A stretch of DNA of 7,715 bases from an uncultured Lachnospiraceae bacterium. GTDB lineage: Bacteria; Bacillota; Clostridia; Lachnospirales; Lachnospiraceae. The DNA is taken from assembly GCA_900555195.1 (NCBI GenBank), contig USKC01000143.1:1-7715 (forward strand), read 5' to 3'. Of the stretch, positions 1-6,223 are shown piece after piece. How positions within the stretch are numbered: the first letter of the stretch is position 1; each line of letters opens with the position of its first letter. Position numbers and translations under genes: made by a program. Below the pieces are notes generated by a model. That model had not been told where the DNA came from. It saw only the letters and a list, made by a program, of their open reading frames with translations, and searched no databases.

Positions 1-134
1 GTAATGAAGATTACTATAACGAGCTGAAGGATGCTTATAAGGCTGAGATCACCGAATATCTGATCGGAAACTGCACCATTGACGAGGCATTTGATAATTA
101 TAAAGCGAGAAGAGAAGAGATCATCAACAAATAA
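1..134 (+). CDS. Extracellular sugar-binding protein of an ABC importer (3' end only)
   Basis: Only the last 43 codons are visible, read from position 3 to a TAA stop at 132-134. They encode a charged, helical tail (NEDYYNELKD... ending in ARREEIINK). The stretch with TIDEAFDNY followed by basic and acidic residues is what the C-terminal helices of family 1 (CUT1) solute-binding proteins usually look like. Position supports the call, because two sugar-permease genes follow on the same strand after 87 bp, the standard order binding protein - MalF-like - MalG-like. The protein would be a membrane-anchored lipoprotein that captures an oligosaccharide outside the cell, but the signal peptide and the ligand-binding residues lie outside the window. 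The substrate cannot be read from this fragment; the downstream hydrolase suggests a mannose-containing or related oligosaccharide (inference). Confidence 0.82.
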   Translation, partial: NEDYYNELKDAYKAEITEYLIGNCTIDEAFDNYKARREEIINK

Positions 135-152
135 GCAGGCACAACGGTTGGC

Positions 153-190
153 GCCCGGTGTTTCAGCTTCAACAGGCTGGAATGCCGGGC
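153..190 (+). promoter_or_regulatory. Strong intercistronic hairpin between binding-protein and permease genes
   Basis: The left arm (153-167) and right arm (176-190) pair over 15 consecutive positions, 12 Watson-Crick and 3 G-U, around an 8-base loop (TTCAACAG). The core is GCCCGG against CCGGGC. No run of T follows (ATTTATGTG), so it is not a good intrinsic terminator. It starts 19 bases after the stop of the binding-protein gene and ends 18 bases before the permease ribosome binding site. Known parallels, such as the malE-malF intergenic repeats, protect the 3' end of the binding-protein mRNA and raise its amount over the permease. That role here is inferred. Confidence 0.75.
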
Positions 191-221
191 ATTTATGTGA
201 AAGGATACAGGAGGTGTTTAA

Positions 222-1130
222 ATGGCTGCAAATGTGGTGAAAAAGAAAAAAAGCCGCTTGAACAGAAGGGAGTGGATGGCCGGATATCTGTTCTTGCTCC
301 CGAATTTCATCGGCTTCCTGGTCTTTACAGGAGTTCCCGTAGTTATGGGGTTTATCATTAGCCTGACAGACTATACGGGATTTGGCAGCGCGAATTTTGT
401 AGGAATCGATAACTATCTGAAAATGTTCACGGACAGCGATTTCAAGATCGCTCTGCAGAACAACCTTTTTTATTCCCTGACCAGCGTTCCGCTGACAATT
501 CTGTTTGCGCTGCTGCTGGCGCTGATGCTGAACCGGAAGATGTATGGAGGGAGCGCATTTCAGACGATTTACTTCTTCCCTAACCTGACTTCCATGGTTG
601 CTGTCGGCTGCGTATGGCTTCAGATTTTTGACAGCAAAAAGGGGCCGGTTAACCAGTTCCTGATGAATACGCTTGGAATAGAAAATCCTCCGAAGTGGTT
701 CTGGGGAACTTCTACGGCGCTGCTCACGGTAGTGGTCGTGGTTGTATGGAAACAGGCCGGATATTATATGATCATGTTCATGGGCGGCCTGAAAAATATT
801 CCGAGCCATCTGTACGAGGCGGCGAAGATTGACGGCGCGAATTCCTGGCAGGCATTCTGGAATGTGACCTGGCCGATGCTTTCTCCCACCACGTTTATGG
901 TAACGATCCTGACATTCATCGCATCTTTCCAGGTATTCGATATCATCAATGTCACTACGGAAGGAGGGCCGGGAAGAGCGACTCAGGTTTTGGTAATGCG
1001 CATTTACCAGGAAGCGTTTAAATATGGAAGAATGGGATATGGCGCGGCGATCGGATATTTCCTGTTCCTGATCATCTTTATTATCACATTGATTCAATGG
1101 CAGGGACAGAAGAAATGGGTTGTGGAGTAA
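222..1130 (+). CDS. Sugar ABC transporter permease, MalF/UgpA type (CUT1)
   Basis: This 302-residue inner-membrane protein forms half of the translocation channel of a binding-protein-dependent sugar importer. About six hydrophobic segments are visible, near residues 21-47, 84-103, 115-136, 163-185, 222-241 and 273-293. The cytoplasmic EAA loop that docks on the ATPase is clear: EAAKIDGANS from residue 199, followed by a Trp-Pro-Met-Leu that replaces the usual I-LP end. The basic N-terminus followed by a hydrophobic helix ending near PNFIGF is usual for MalF-like permeases lacking the long periplasmic insert of E. coli MalF, and the length fits. The ATG at 222 is chosen because a perfect AGGAGGT sits at 209-215, six bases upstream. 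The next permease gene starts 21 bp after the stop, so the two are co-transcribed. Substrate specificity cannot be read from the sequence. Confidence 0.95.
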   Translation: MAANVVKKKKSRLNRREWMAGYLFLLPNFIGFLVFTGVPVVMGFIISLTDYTGFGSANFVGIDNYLKMFTDSDFKIALQNNLFYSLTSVPLTILFALLLALMLNRKMYGGSAFQTIYFFPNLTSMVAVGCVWLQIFDSKKGPVNQFLMNTLGIENPPKWFWGTSTALLTVVVVVVWKQAGYYMIMFMGGLKNIPSHLYEAAKIDGANSWQAFWNVTWPMLSPTTFMVTILTFIASFQVFDIINVTTEGGPGRATQVLVMRIYQEAFKYGRMGYGAAIGYFLFLIIFIITLIQWQGQKKWVVE

Positions 1131-1151
1131 GAAAGGAAGAGGAGAAAAGCT

Positions 1152-1991
1152 ATGAAGGTGAAACAGAGAAGAAAATTTAAAATCAGCAATGTGATTCTCT
1201 TTCTGATCGCTCTGGCGGTTGCTTTTATCATGATCGTGCCGTTCGTTTGGATGCTGAGCGCTTCTTTCAAGCTGAAGACGGAGATCTTTTCGGTGCCGAT
1301 CAAATGGATCCCGGAAACCTTCCATCTGGATAACTACCAGAGTATTGTGGAAGAGATCCCGTTCCCGCTGTATTTTTTCAATACGGCTAAGATTACGGTT
1401 ATTATTACAATCCTGCAGGTAATCACTTGTTCCATGGCGGCGTTTGCATTTTCCAAACTGCGTTTTCCGGGAAGGGATACGCTGTTCCTTGCTTATCTGG
1501 GAACGATGATGGTGCCGTGGCATGCGATTATGATTCCGCAGTTCATCGTGATTCAGAAGCTCGGCTTATATGATAACCATCTGTCCCTGATCCTGACAGG
1601 AGCATTCAGCGTATTCGGCGTATTCATTCTGAGGCAAAATATGCTGAGCATACCCGACAGTTTGGGCGAAGCGGCGAAAATTGACGGCTGCGGCCCGGTA
1701 GGAATCTACGCGAAGGTGATATTGCCGTTGACTAAAAACGGTTTGGCCACACTGGTTGTGCTGACATTTAACAATGTATGGAATGATTATATGGGCCCTA
1801 TGATTTATCTGGATAAAGAAGCGAATAGGACTATTCAGTTGGGACTGGCAACGTTCAAGCGGGAATTTGACACCAACTATGGCGCGATCATGGCAGGTAC
1901 GGTGGTTTCTTTGATCCCGGTGGTAATCATTTATATTATCGCCCAGAAGTATATCGTTGACGGTATCGCTTATTCCGGCGTAAAGGGATAA
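1152..1991 (+). CDS. Sugar ABC transporter permease, MalG/UgpE type (CUT1)
   Basis: This 279-residue protein is the second channel subunit and would pair with the preceding permease. Hydrophobic segments lie near residues 13-36, 77-100, 110-132, 142-161, 196-216 and 245-264. The EAA loop reads EAAKIDGCGP from residue 173 and ends in VILPL, a close match to the EAA---G---------I-LP consensus. The first periplasmic segment (KTEIFSVPIKWIPE followed by NYQSI) is typical of the MalG branch, where a Phe/Tyr-x-x-Pro-x-x-Trp-Ile-Pro stretch precedes an NY motif. The ATG at 1152 follows AGGAG at 1140-1144 by seven bases. No ATPase gene follows; many Bacillota CUT1 importers share one MsmX/MsmK ATPase encoded elsewhere, which is the likely case here (inference). 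Confidence 0.95.
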   Translation: MKVKQRRKFKISNVILFLIALAVAFIMIVPFVWMLSASFKLKTEIFSVPIKWIPETFHLDNYQSIVEEIPFPLYFFNTAKITVIITILQVITCSMAAFAFSKLRFPGRDTLFLAYLGTMMVPWHAIMIPQFIVIQKLGLYDNHLSLILTGAFSVFGVFILRQNMLSIPDSLGEAAKIDGCGPVGIYAKVILPLTKNGLATLVVLTFNNVWNDYMGPMIYLDKEANRTIQLGLATFKREFDTNYGAIMAGTVVSLIPVVIIYIIAQKYIVDGIAYSGVKG

Positions 1992-2013
1992 AGAGAAAGA
2001 TGGAATAAGCCGT

Positions 2014-2029
2014 CGGCCCGCATGGGCCG
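2014..2029 (+). repeat. Small perfect hairpin downstream of the second permease gene
   Basis: CGGCCC (2014-2019) and GGGCCG (2024-2029) form a perfect 6-bp GC-only stem with a GCAT loop, 22 bases after the permease stop codon. No T-run follows, so it does not look like an intrinsic terminator. It may help to define the 3' end of the permease message or may be incidental. Confidence 0.45.
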
Positions 2030-2062
2030 CCGCAGGCTTCACGGATTGTCTTCGGATTTTAT

Positions 2063-2100
2063 GAGAGGGCGAAAATGGCGCAGGCTGTTTTCGTCCTTTT
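2063..2100 (+). terminator. Possible weak terminator or attenuator before the hydrolase gene
   Basis: GGGCGAAAA (2067-2075) pairs with TTTTCGTCC (2088-2096) around a 12-base loop, with one G-U pair, and TTTT follows at 2097-2100. These four T can also pair with GAGA at 2063-2066, extending the stem to 13 bp. The large loop, AT-rich upper stem and short T-run make this a poor terminator, so partial read-through from the transporter genes into the hydrolase is more likely than full stop. Confidence 0.35.
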
Positions 2101-2135
2101 CCGGCTGTTATGAGGAAGATTAAATCTGCATTCAT

Positions 2136-2143
2136 AGGGAGGG
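2136..2143 (+). promoter_or_regulatory. Ribosome binding site that sets the hydrolase start
   Basis: AGGGAGGG at 2136-2143 lies seven bases upstream of the ATG at 2151. The alternative in-frame TTG at 2145 is only one base from this site, which is too close for initiation. The ATG is therefore the supported start. Confidence 0.85.
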
Positions 2144-2150
2144 TTTGAGA

Positions 2151-4712
2151 ATGTATATTTCATTAAACGGAGAATGGAAGGTAAATCATGTGCCGTTCAA
2201 AAGCGAGATAGGAGAGATCCTGTCCGACCATTTTGTGCCGGAAGGGTGGCTTACGGCACAGGTGCCGGAAGATATCCATACAACCCTGCGAAGAGAAGGG
2301 TTTCTGCGGGGACATGTGTATAATAAAGAAGAAGGAGAAGATGCTTGGGTTGAAGAGAGGGACTGGGTATATTATAAGGAATTCTATATTTCGCCGGAAG
2401 AGCTGGGAGAAGGGGAATGCCAGCTCACCTGCCAAGGGCTGGATACCTTCTGTGACCTGTATCTGAACGGAAAGCTGCTGGGCCATGGGCAAAATATGTT
2501 TCGGACGTTCCGGAAGGAAATCGGAGAGACCATAAAGCGGGGGGATCGCAACGTCCTGGTGATTCGTTTCTATTCCCCGTCCGAATATGTGAAGGATATG
2601 GATGAGAAGGGAATTTTCTCCATCACCACCAGCGACAGGATATTTGCAAGGAAGGCTCAGATGAATTATTCCTGGGATTTCTGCGGCAGGACGGTGACCT
2701 GCGGCATCTGGAAAGATATCGGAATTGAGATGCGCGAAGGCGTGAGGCTGGCGCCATATTATCTGTATACAGAGGCATTGGAGGACGGAAGGGCTCTGGT
2801 GGCTGTGGAAGCGGGAGCGGACTGCCCTGCGGGCATGGAGCTGGACGGATGCTGCTATAGGGCGGAATTGATGCTGGACGGGCATATGGCAGCCGAAGCA
2901 GAGCTCGCCTGCGGGACGGCAGGCGAGCGCAGAAAACTGATGCTGGCGGTGGATGGGCCGAAGCTGTGGTGGCCCAGACCTTACGGAGAGCAGACGCTGT
3001 ATGACTTCAGGCTTACTTTGATGAAGGACGGGCAAGTTCTGGACGAGAAGCGGCAGAAATTCGGAATCCGGACGATAGAGATCAGAAAGAAGCAGCAGCC
3101 GGATGGAAGATCCTTCCAGTTCGCAATAAACGGCAGGGAGATTTTTGTCAGGGGAGCGAACTGGGTTCCCTCCAGGATGATTTATACGGATATTCGCAGG
3201 GAGGAGACGGCATACCTGCTTGATCGGGCGGCAAAAGGCAATCTGAGCATGCTGCGAATCTGGGGAGGCGGGATCTATGCAGATCCGAGCATGTACGAAC
3301 TGTGCGATGAACTGGGCATTCTGCTGTGGAATGATTTCATGTTTGCCTGCGGAATCTATCCTCAGGATGAAGCGTTCCTGGAAAATGTGAAAGAAGAGGC
3401 GGAAGAGGTGATCTGTCGGTACCGTAATTATACCTGTCTGGCGGTCTGGGCGGGGGACAATGAGAACGGTCAGGCCTATGGATGGGCGGGCAGGGATTAT
3501 GAATTCCAGAAGGATAAGATCAGCAATCAGGTATTGAAGGAAGCCTGTGCCAGATTGGATCCGCACCGCCATTATCTCCCCACGTCCCCCTGCAGTCCGG
3601 ATGAGGAATATAAAGGAGGCGACAATCCCTCCTCCCCCTACCAGGGCGACCAGCATATTTATATCATGTCCGCGGATCCAGGTGTGAACGCCTACCGGGA
3701 TTACGGCAAAAACTATTATAAAAGGATCCTTGGCTTTAGGCCCCGTTTCATGAGTGAATTCGGCTTCATCAGCCTTCCGGAGAAGGACACATATTACCGC
3801 TATAATTTCCGCAGGGAAAGGCTGCGCCATCCGGAAGAACTGATCAAGCTGCTTCCCTCCTGCAAAAAGTACCTGGAAGCAGCGGATATGGATCGGGCGA
3901 TTTATTACAGCCAGCTGTTTCATTCCATGGCGCTCAAGTATTGGATCGAATACTTCCGCAGCCTGAAGGGAACCTGTGAAGGAACGCTGTATTGGAAATT
4001 CAACGATCCGCTGGCGGACAGCCCGGAAGATTATATGTTCCCATCCCATATGTGCTCGATTGATATGTATGGCAACACAAAAATGGCCTATTATTACACA
4101 CGGCGCGCCTATGAAGATTTCCTGCTCCTGAGCGTGGAAGAGGGAGAGGGACGCAGGGTTTATGCGGTGAACGAACTGCTGCAGGGAAAGAAAGGGACGC
4201 TGGTGGCGGAACGGAAGGACTTCTATGGAACCAGCCTGTGGAAGCAGGAGTGGGATTGTTTCGCCGGGGAAGATGCCGCCACGCAGCTGGCAGTCCTTTC
4301 AGCAGAGGAATGCCATACGGAAAGGCCTTTCCAGGAATATCTGAAACTCACCTTCCTTACGGAAGAGGGCAGCTATGAGAACCGCTATTATTATGCGGAT
4401 ATCAATGAGGATGATAGGATAGAACTGCCTGCCGCCCGCCTGCAGGCTGAAGGACGGCGCAGCGGGAAGAATGAACTGACGGTCTGCCTTCATGCGGATC
4501 GGTTTGCGCGGAATGTACGGATGAACCTTTTGGATGTCAGAGCGGATTACAGCGACAATTATTTTGATATGGATGCGGGCAGCACAAAGGAAATCCGGAT
4601 CCAACTGCCTGCACATCTTACCTGGCGGGAACTTGCAGCCAAGACGCTGTATGTGGAAGCACAGAATCAGGAACGTTTTGTTCTGCCTCTGTGCAGGATG
4701 CGGGAGGGCTGA
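2151..4712 (+). CDS. Glycoside hydrolase family 2 enzyme, probable beta-mannosidase
   Basis: This 853-residue protein has no signal peptide, so it should act in the cytoplasm on imported oligosaccharides, releasing a sugar from the non-reducing end by a retaining mechanism. Domain order fits the mannosidase branch of GH2: an N-terminal sugar-binding-like beta domain (about 1-195, opening SLNGEWKV), an immunoglobulin-like domain (about 195-310), a TIM barrel (about 315-655), and C-terminal beta domains carrying DNYFDM near 802-807. Barrel landmarks are FVRGANWVPS (332-341), LRIWGGGIY (368-376), LLWNDFMFACGIYP (391-404), the predicted acid/base E438 in WAGDNE and the predicted nucleophile E536 in FMSEFGF. 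Two features deviate from typical beta-mannosidases: the stretch after GDQH (500-503) reads IYIMSADPG instead of a Trp-rich HYW-VWHG, and YWKFNDPLAD (614-623) lacks the usual ND-x-WP. GH2 membership is secure, beta-mannosidase is the best guess, and another beta-glycosidase specificity is possible. It is likely part of the transporter operon despite the 159-bp gap. Confidence 0.88.
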   Translation: MYISLNGEWKVNHVPFKSEIGEILSDHFVPEGWLTAQVPEDIHTTLRREGFLRGHVYNKEEGEDAWVEERDWVYYKEFYISPEELGEGECQLTCQGLDTFCDLYLNGKLLGHGQNMFRTFRKEIGETIKRGDRNVLVIRFYSPSEYVKDMDEKGIFSITTSDRIFARKAQMNYSWDFCGRTVTCGIWKDIGIEMREGVRLAPYYLYTEALEDGRALVAVEAGADCPAGMELDGCCYRAELMLDGHMAAEAELACGTAGERRKLMLAVDGPKLWWPRPYGEQTLYDFRLTLMKDGQVLDEKRQKFGIRTIEIRKKQQPDGRSFQFAINGREIFVRGANWVPSRMIYTDIRREETAYLLDRAAKGNLSMLRIWGGGIYADPSMYELCDELGILLWNDFMFACGIYPQDEAFLENVKEEAEEVICRYRNYTCLAVWAGDNENGQAYGWAGRDYEFQKDKISNQVLKEACARLDPHRHYLPTSPCSPDEEYKGGDNPSSPYQGDQHIYIMSADPGVNAYRDYGKNYYKRILGFRPRFMSEFGFISLPEKDTYYRYNFRRERLRHPEELIKLLPSCKKYLEAADMDRAIYYSQLFHSMALKYWIEYFRSLKGTCEGTLYWKFNDPLADSPEDYMFPSHMCSIDMYGNTKMAYYYTRRAYEDFLLLSVEEGEGRRVYAVNELLQGKKGTLVAERKDFYGTSLWKQEWDCFAGEDAATQLAVLSAEECHTERPFQEYLKLTFLTEEGSYENRYYYADINEDDRIELPAARLQAEGRRSGKNELTVCLHADRFARNVRMNLLDVRADYSDNYFDMDAGSTKEIRIQLPAHLTWRELAAKTLYVEAQNQERFVLPLCRMREG
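2903..2928 (+). repeat. Perfect 10-bp inverted repeat inside the hydrolase gene
   Basis: GCTCGCCTGC (2903-2912) and GCAGGCGAGC (2919-2928) are exact reverse complements separated by GGGACG. The element lies in the coding sequence of a variable linker in the immunoglobulin-like domain (protein ...ELACGTAGERRK...). It leaves the reading frame intact. It would form a stable hairpin in the mRNA; no function is known from the sequence. Confidence 0.6.
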
Positions 4713-4725
4713 GCAGCCCTGCCCG
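4701..4725. terminator. Hairpin at the convergent junction, possible bidirectional terminator
   Basis: CGGGAGGGCT (4701-4710) pairs with AGCCCT and CCCG (4715-4720, 4722-4725), giving a 10-bp stem with one bulged G at 4721 and the loop GAGC. The hydrolase stop codon (4710-4712) spans the last base of the left arm and the start of the loop. The hairpin ends 10 bases before the stop of the convergent permease gene. Neither strand has a T-run after the stem, so termination may depend on other factors or the element may mainly stabilise 3' ends. It is the only candidate separator of the two operons. Confidence 0.5.
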
Positions 4726-4735
4726 CCATCCGCAA

Positions 4736-5467
4736 TCAAGCTTTCACATCCGTGCGTTTCAGGTATTGGATTCCTGCGGTGAGGAAGAGAAGGACGAAGA
4801 GAAAACAGCTGATGTAGAAAAGAGGGGCCTGGCCGGAGAGCATGTCTTCCTGCCGGTTGGCATTCATGCCCAGAAGCATTAAGGAATACGGGAAACAGAG
4901 CCCATAACCGGCGCTGGAGACGACCACTCCGAAGACCCCTGCCAGAAGAGCGATGGCAATCGGAAGGGCAAAGCTGCGCCAAACTGCAGAGAGAAGCAGT
5001 TGCAGGGCGGCAATGGCCAGCCCTCCGATACATCCGCGCAGCAGCCAGAAGAGGATCTGGGCAGGCGGTAAGCCAGGAAGGCCGATCAGAAGCCCGATTA
5101 TCAGATACAGGCAGCCGATCCACAGCTGCGTCGCCAGGGTGATGGCGGCGATGGCCAGAAATTGGGACATATAGAGCGTGGATATGGGAATGGGAGAAGT
5201 AAACAGCGCATTTCTGTTATGGTTAAAATTCTCCAGCCGCCACAGATAGGAACAATAGACGGCGATCAGGGGCGGAAAGAAGAAGTTGGAATAAAACAGA
5301 GTCACCTGGGTCCAAAGGCTGTACCATTGAGAGGTAAGGATTTCGAGGTTCTGCAGATAATTGAAACAGCCCATGACCGCGCTTATGACAGGAAGGATCA
5401 GGAATACGATCCAGATAAATGAACGCCTCAGCTTGATGAGCTCAGCGCGTATACAGCGAAACAACAT
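4736..5467 (-). CDS. ABC-2 type permease, lantibiotic-immunity (LanG/MutG-like) subunit
   Basis: This 243-residue membrane protein is probably the second permease of a peptide-resistance exporter. It opens with the basic amphipathic stretch MLFRCIRAELIKLRRS that is usual for ABC-2 permeases of the BcrB/LanE/LanG group. Six hydrophobic segments follow, near residues 17-37, 55-75, 100-130, 142-162, 166-187 and 214-233. The first loop carries WRLENFNHN near 76-84, where this group has a conserved acidic residue followed by an N/T-rich turn that faces the ATPase. The ATG (5465-5467 on the plus strand) is supported by a perfect AAAAGGAGGT eight bases upstream, inside the end of the preceding permease gene; the intergenic gap is three bases. 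It is the last gene of the operon and converges on the hydrolase gene. The LanG label is by operon order, since LanE and LanG permeases are hard to separate by eye. Confidence 0.82.
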   Translation of the reverse strand: MLFRCIRAELIKLRRSFIWIVFLILPVISAVMGCFNYLQNLEILTSQWYSLWTQVTLFYSNFFFPPLIAVYCSYLWRLENFNHNRNALFTSPIPISTLYMSQFLAIAAITLATQLWIGCLYLIIGLLIGLPGLPPAQILFWLLRGCIGGLAIAALQLLLSAVWRSFALPIAIALLAGVFGVVVSSAGYGLCFPYSLMLLGMNANRQEDMLSGQAPLFYISCFLFVLLFLTAGIQYLKRTDVKA

Positions 5468-5470
5468 GAT

Positions 5471-6223
5471 TCAGACCTCCTTTTTCAGAAACAGACGTTT
5501 TCCCACAAAATACAGCACAGCCGCAGCTACGAGAAAACAGGCGAAATATCCCCACCGAAAGGGAACCTCATAAAAATAGGTGACACGAGCCTGCTCGTCA
5601 TACATGGAAGAGAAAGGCATGCCAATCAGATAATATCCCCACGGAACCGCAGCTGCCAGATCGCCGATTGGGAAAAAGGCAGAAAACAGGCCCACAAGAC
5701 TTCCCAGAAGCCCGATGAAAAGTGGAATCAGCTGATTGGAGAGCATCAGGGAGCAGACCAGCTGCATCAGGAACAGGACGAAACTGACGAGAAACAACAC
5801 ACCTATGAAAATCAGGAAATACTTGGTGGGAAAGGGCTGCGTAAAGGACAGCATCTTCCCCAAAAAGAGCATGGTCAGAGCTTCCAAGACCGTCAGGAGC
5901 AGAATATAAAGGGCGCCAAGCAAAAGCTTGATATGGAAAAGAGAGTGTTTCTGCTGCATGGTACACAGGAGCTTGTAGGTATTGCCTTTATTTTCCGCAT
6001 CACAGATCCGGCTTGCCAGGGCCGCCAGAATCAGGGGCAGGAAAATGGTGTTGTACATCGTGTAGTGGAAAAGCACGGTATAGTAACCGCTTCCGGATAC
6101 TTCCGGTTTACGGAGATAGCTGTTGGTTGCACACAGCATAAGCAGCGCGAAAGGAACGCTGACGGGCAGCAGCCACAGCAGCCGGTGTCTGGTTTTATAT
6201 AGTTCTGCGCGAAAGAGCCTCAT
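5471..6223 (-). CDS. ABC-2 type permease, lantibiotic-immunity (LanE/MutE-like) subunit
   Basis: This 250-residue membrane protein is the first permease after the ATPase gene. Its layout matches the downstream permease: a basic start (MRLFRAELYKTRHR), then six hydrophobic segments near residues 14-33, 53-71, 96-121, 133-160, 164-184 and 223-242. After the second helix it has CDAENKGNTYKLLCTMQ (74-90); an acidic residue followed by NT-x-K-x-L is a hallmark of the permeases of bacitracin and lantibiotic immunity exporters (family knowledge). An AVPWGYYLIGMP turn at 192-203 precedes the last extracellular part. The ATG overlaps the ATPase stop codon by one base (TAATG), indicating translational coupling; AAGGTGAG just upstream serves as ribosome binding site. 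The two permeases would form a heterodimer that expels an antimicrobial peptide from the membrane. The ligand is unknown. Confidence 0.85.
   Translation of the reverse strand: MRLFRAELYKTRHRLLWLLPVSVPFALLMLCATNSYLRKPEVSGSGYYTVLFHYTMYNTIFLPLILAALASRICDAENKGNTYKLLCTMQQKHSLFHIKLLLGALYILLLTVLEALTMLFLGKMLSFTQPFPTKYFLIFIGVLFLVSFVLFLMQLVCSLMLSNQLIPLFIGLLGSLVGLFSAFFPIGDLAAAVPWGYYLIGMPFSSMYDEQARVTYFYEVPFRWGYFACFLVAAAVLYFVGKRLFLKKEV

Noticed and set aside
158..361. A 67-codon plus-strand frame in front of the first permease gene
   Set aside because: It starts at a GTG within the hairpin and continues out of frame through the permease gene; the permease has its own perfect ribosome binding site.
2104..2112. 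A TGTTAT-like -10 box in front of the hydrolase gene
   Set aside because: The match to TATAAT is weak and no -35 box is found at the proper distance, so a separate promoter is not supported.
1566..2135. A 189-codon minus-strand frame across the end of the second permease gene
   Set aside because: It is mostly antisense to a secure permease gene and shows no recognisable domain or ribosome binding site.
2163..4049. A 628-codon open frame on the minus strand inside the hydrolase gene
   Set aside because: It lies fully antisense to the GH2 gene, has no ribosome binding site, shows no recognisable domain, and is rich in His, Arg, Pro and Ile as expected of an antisense shadow of a GC-balanced gene.
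4299..5123. A 274-codon minus-strand frame across the convergent junction
   Set aside because: It overlaps the hydrolase end antisense and the permease gene in another frame; its composition is Cys/Arg/Ser/Pro-rich with no membrane or domain pattern.
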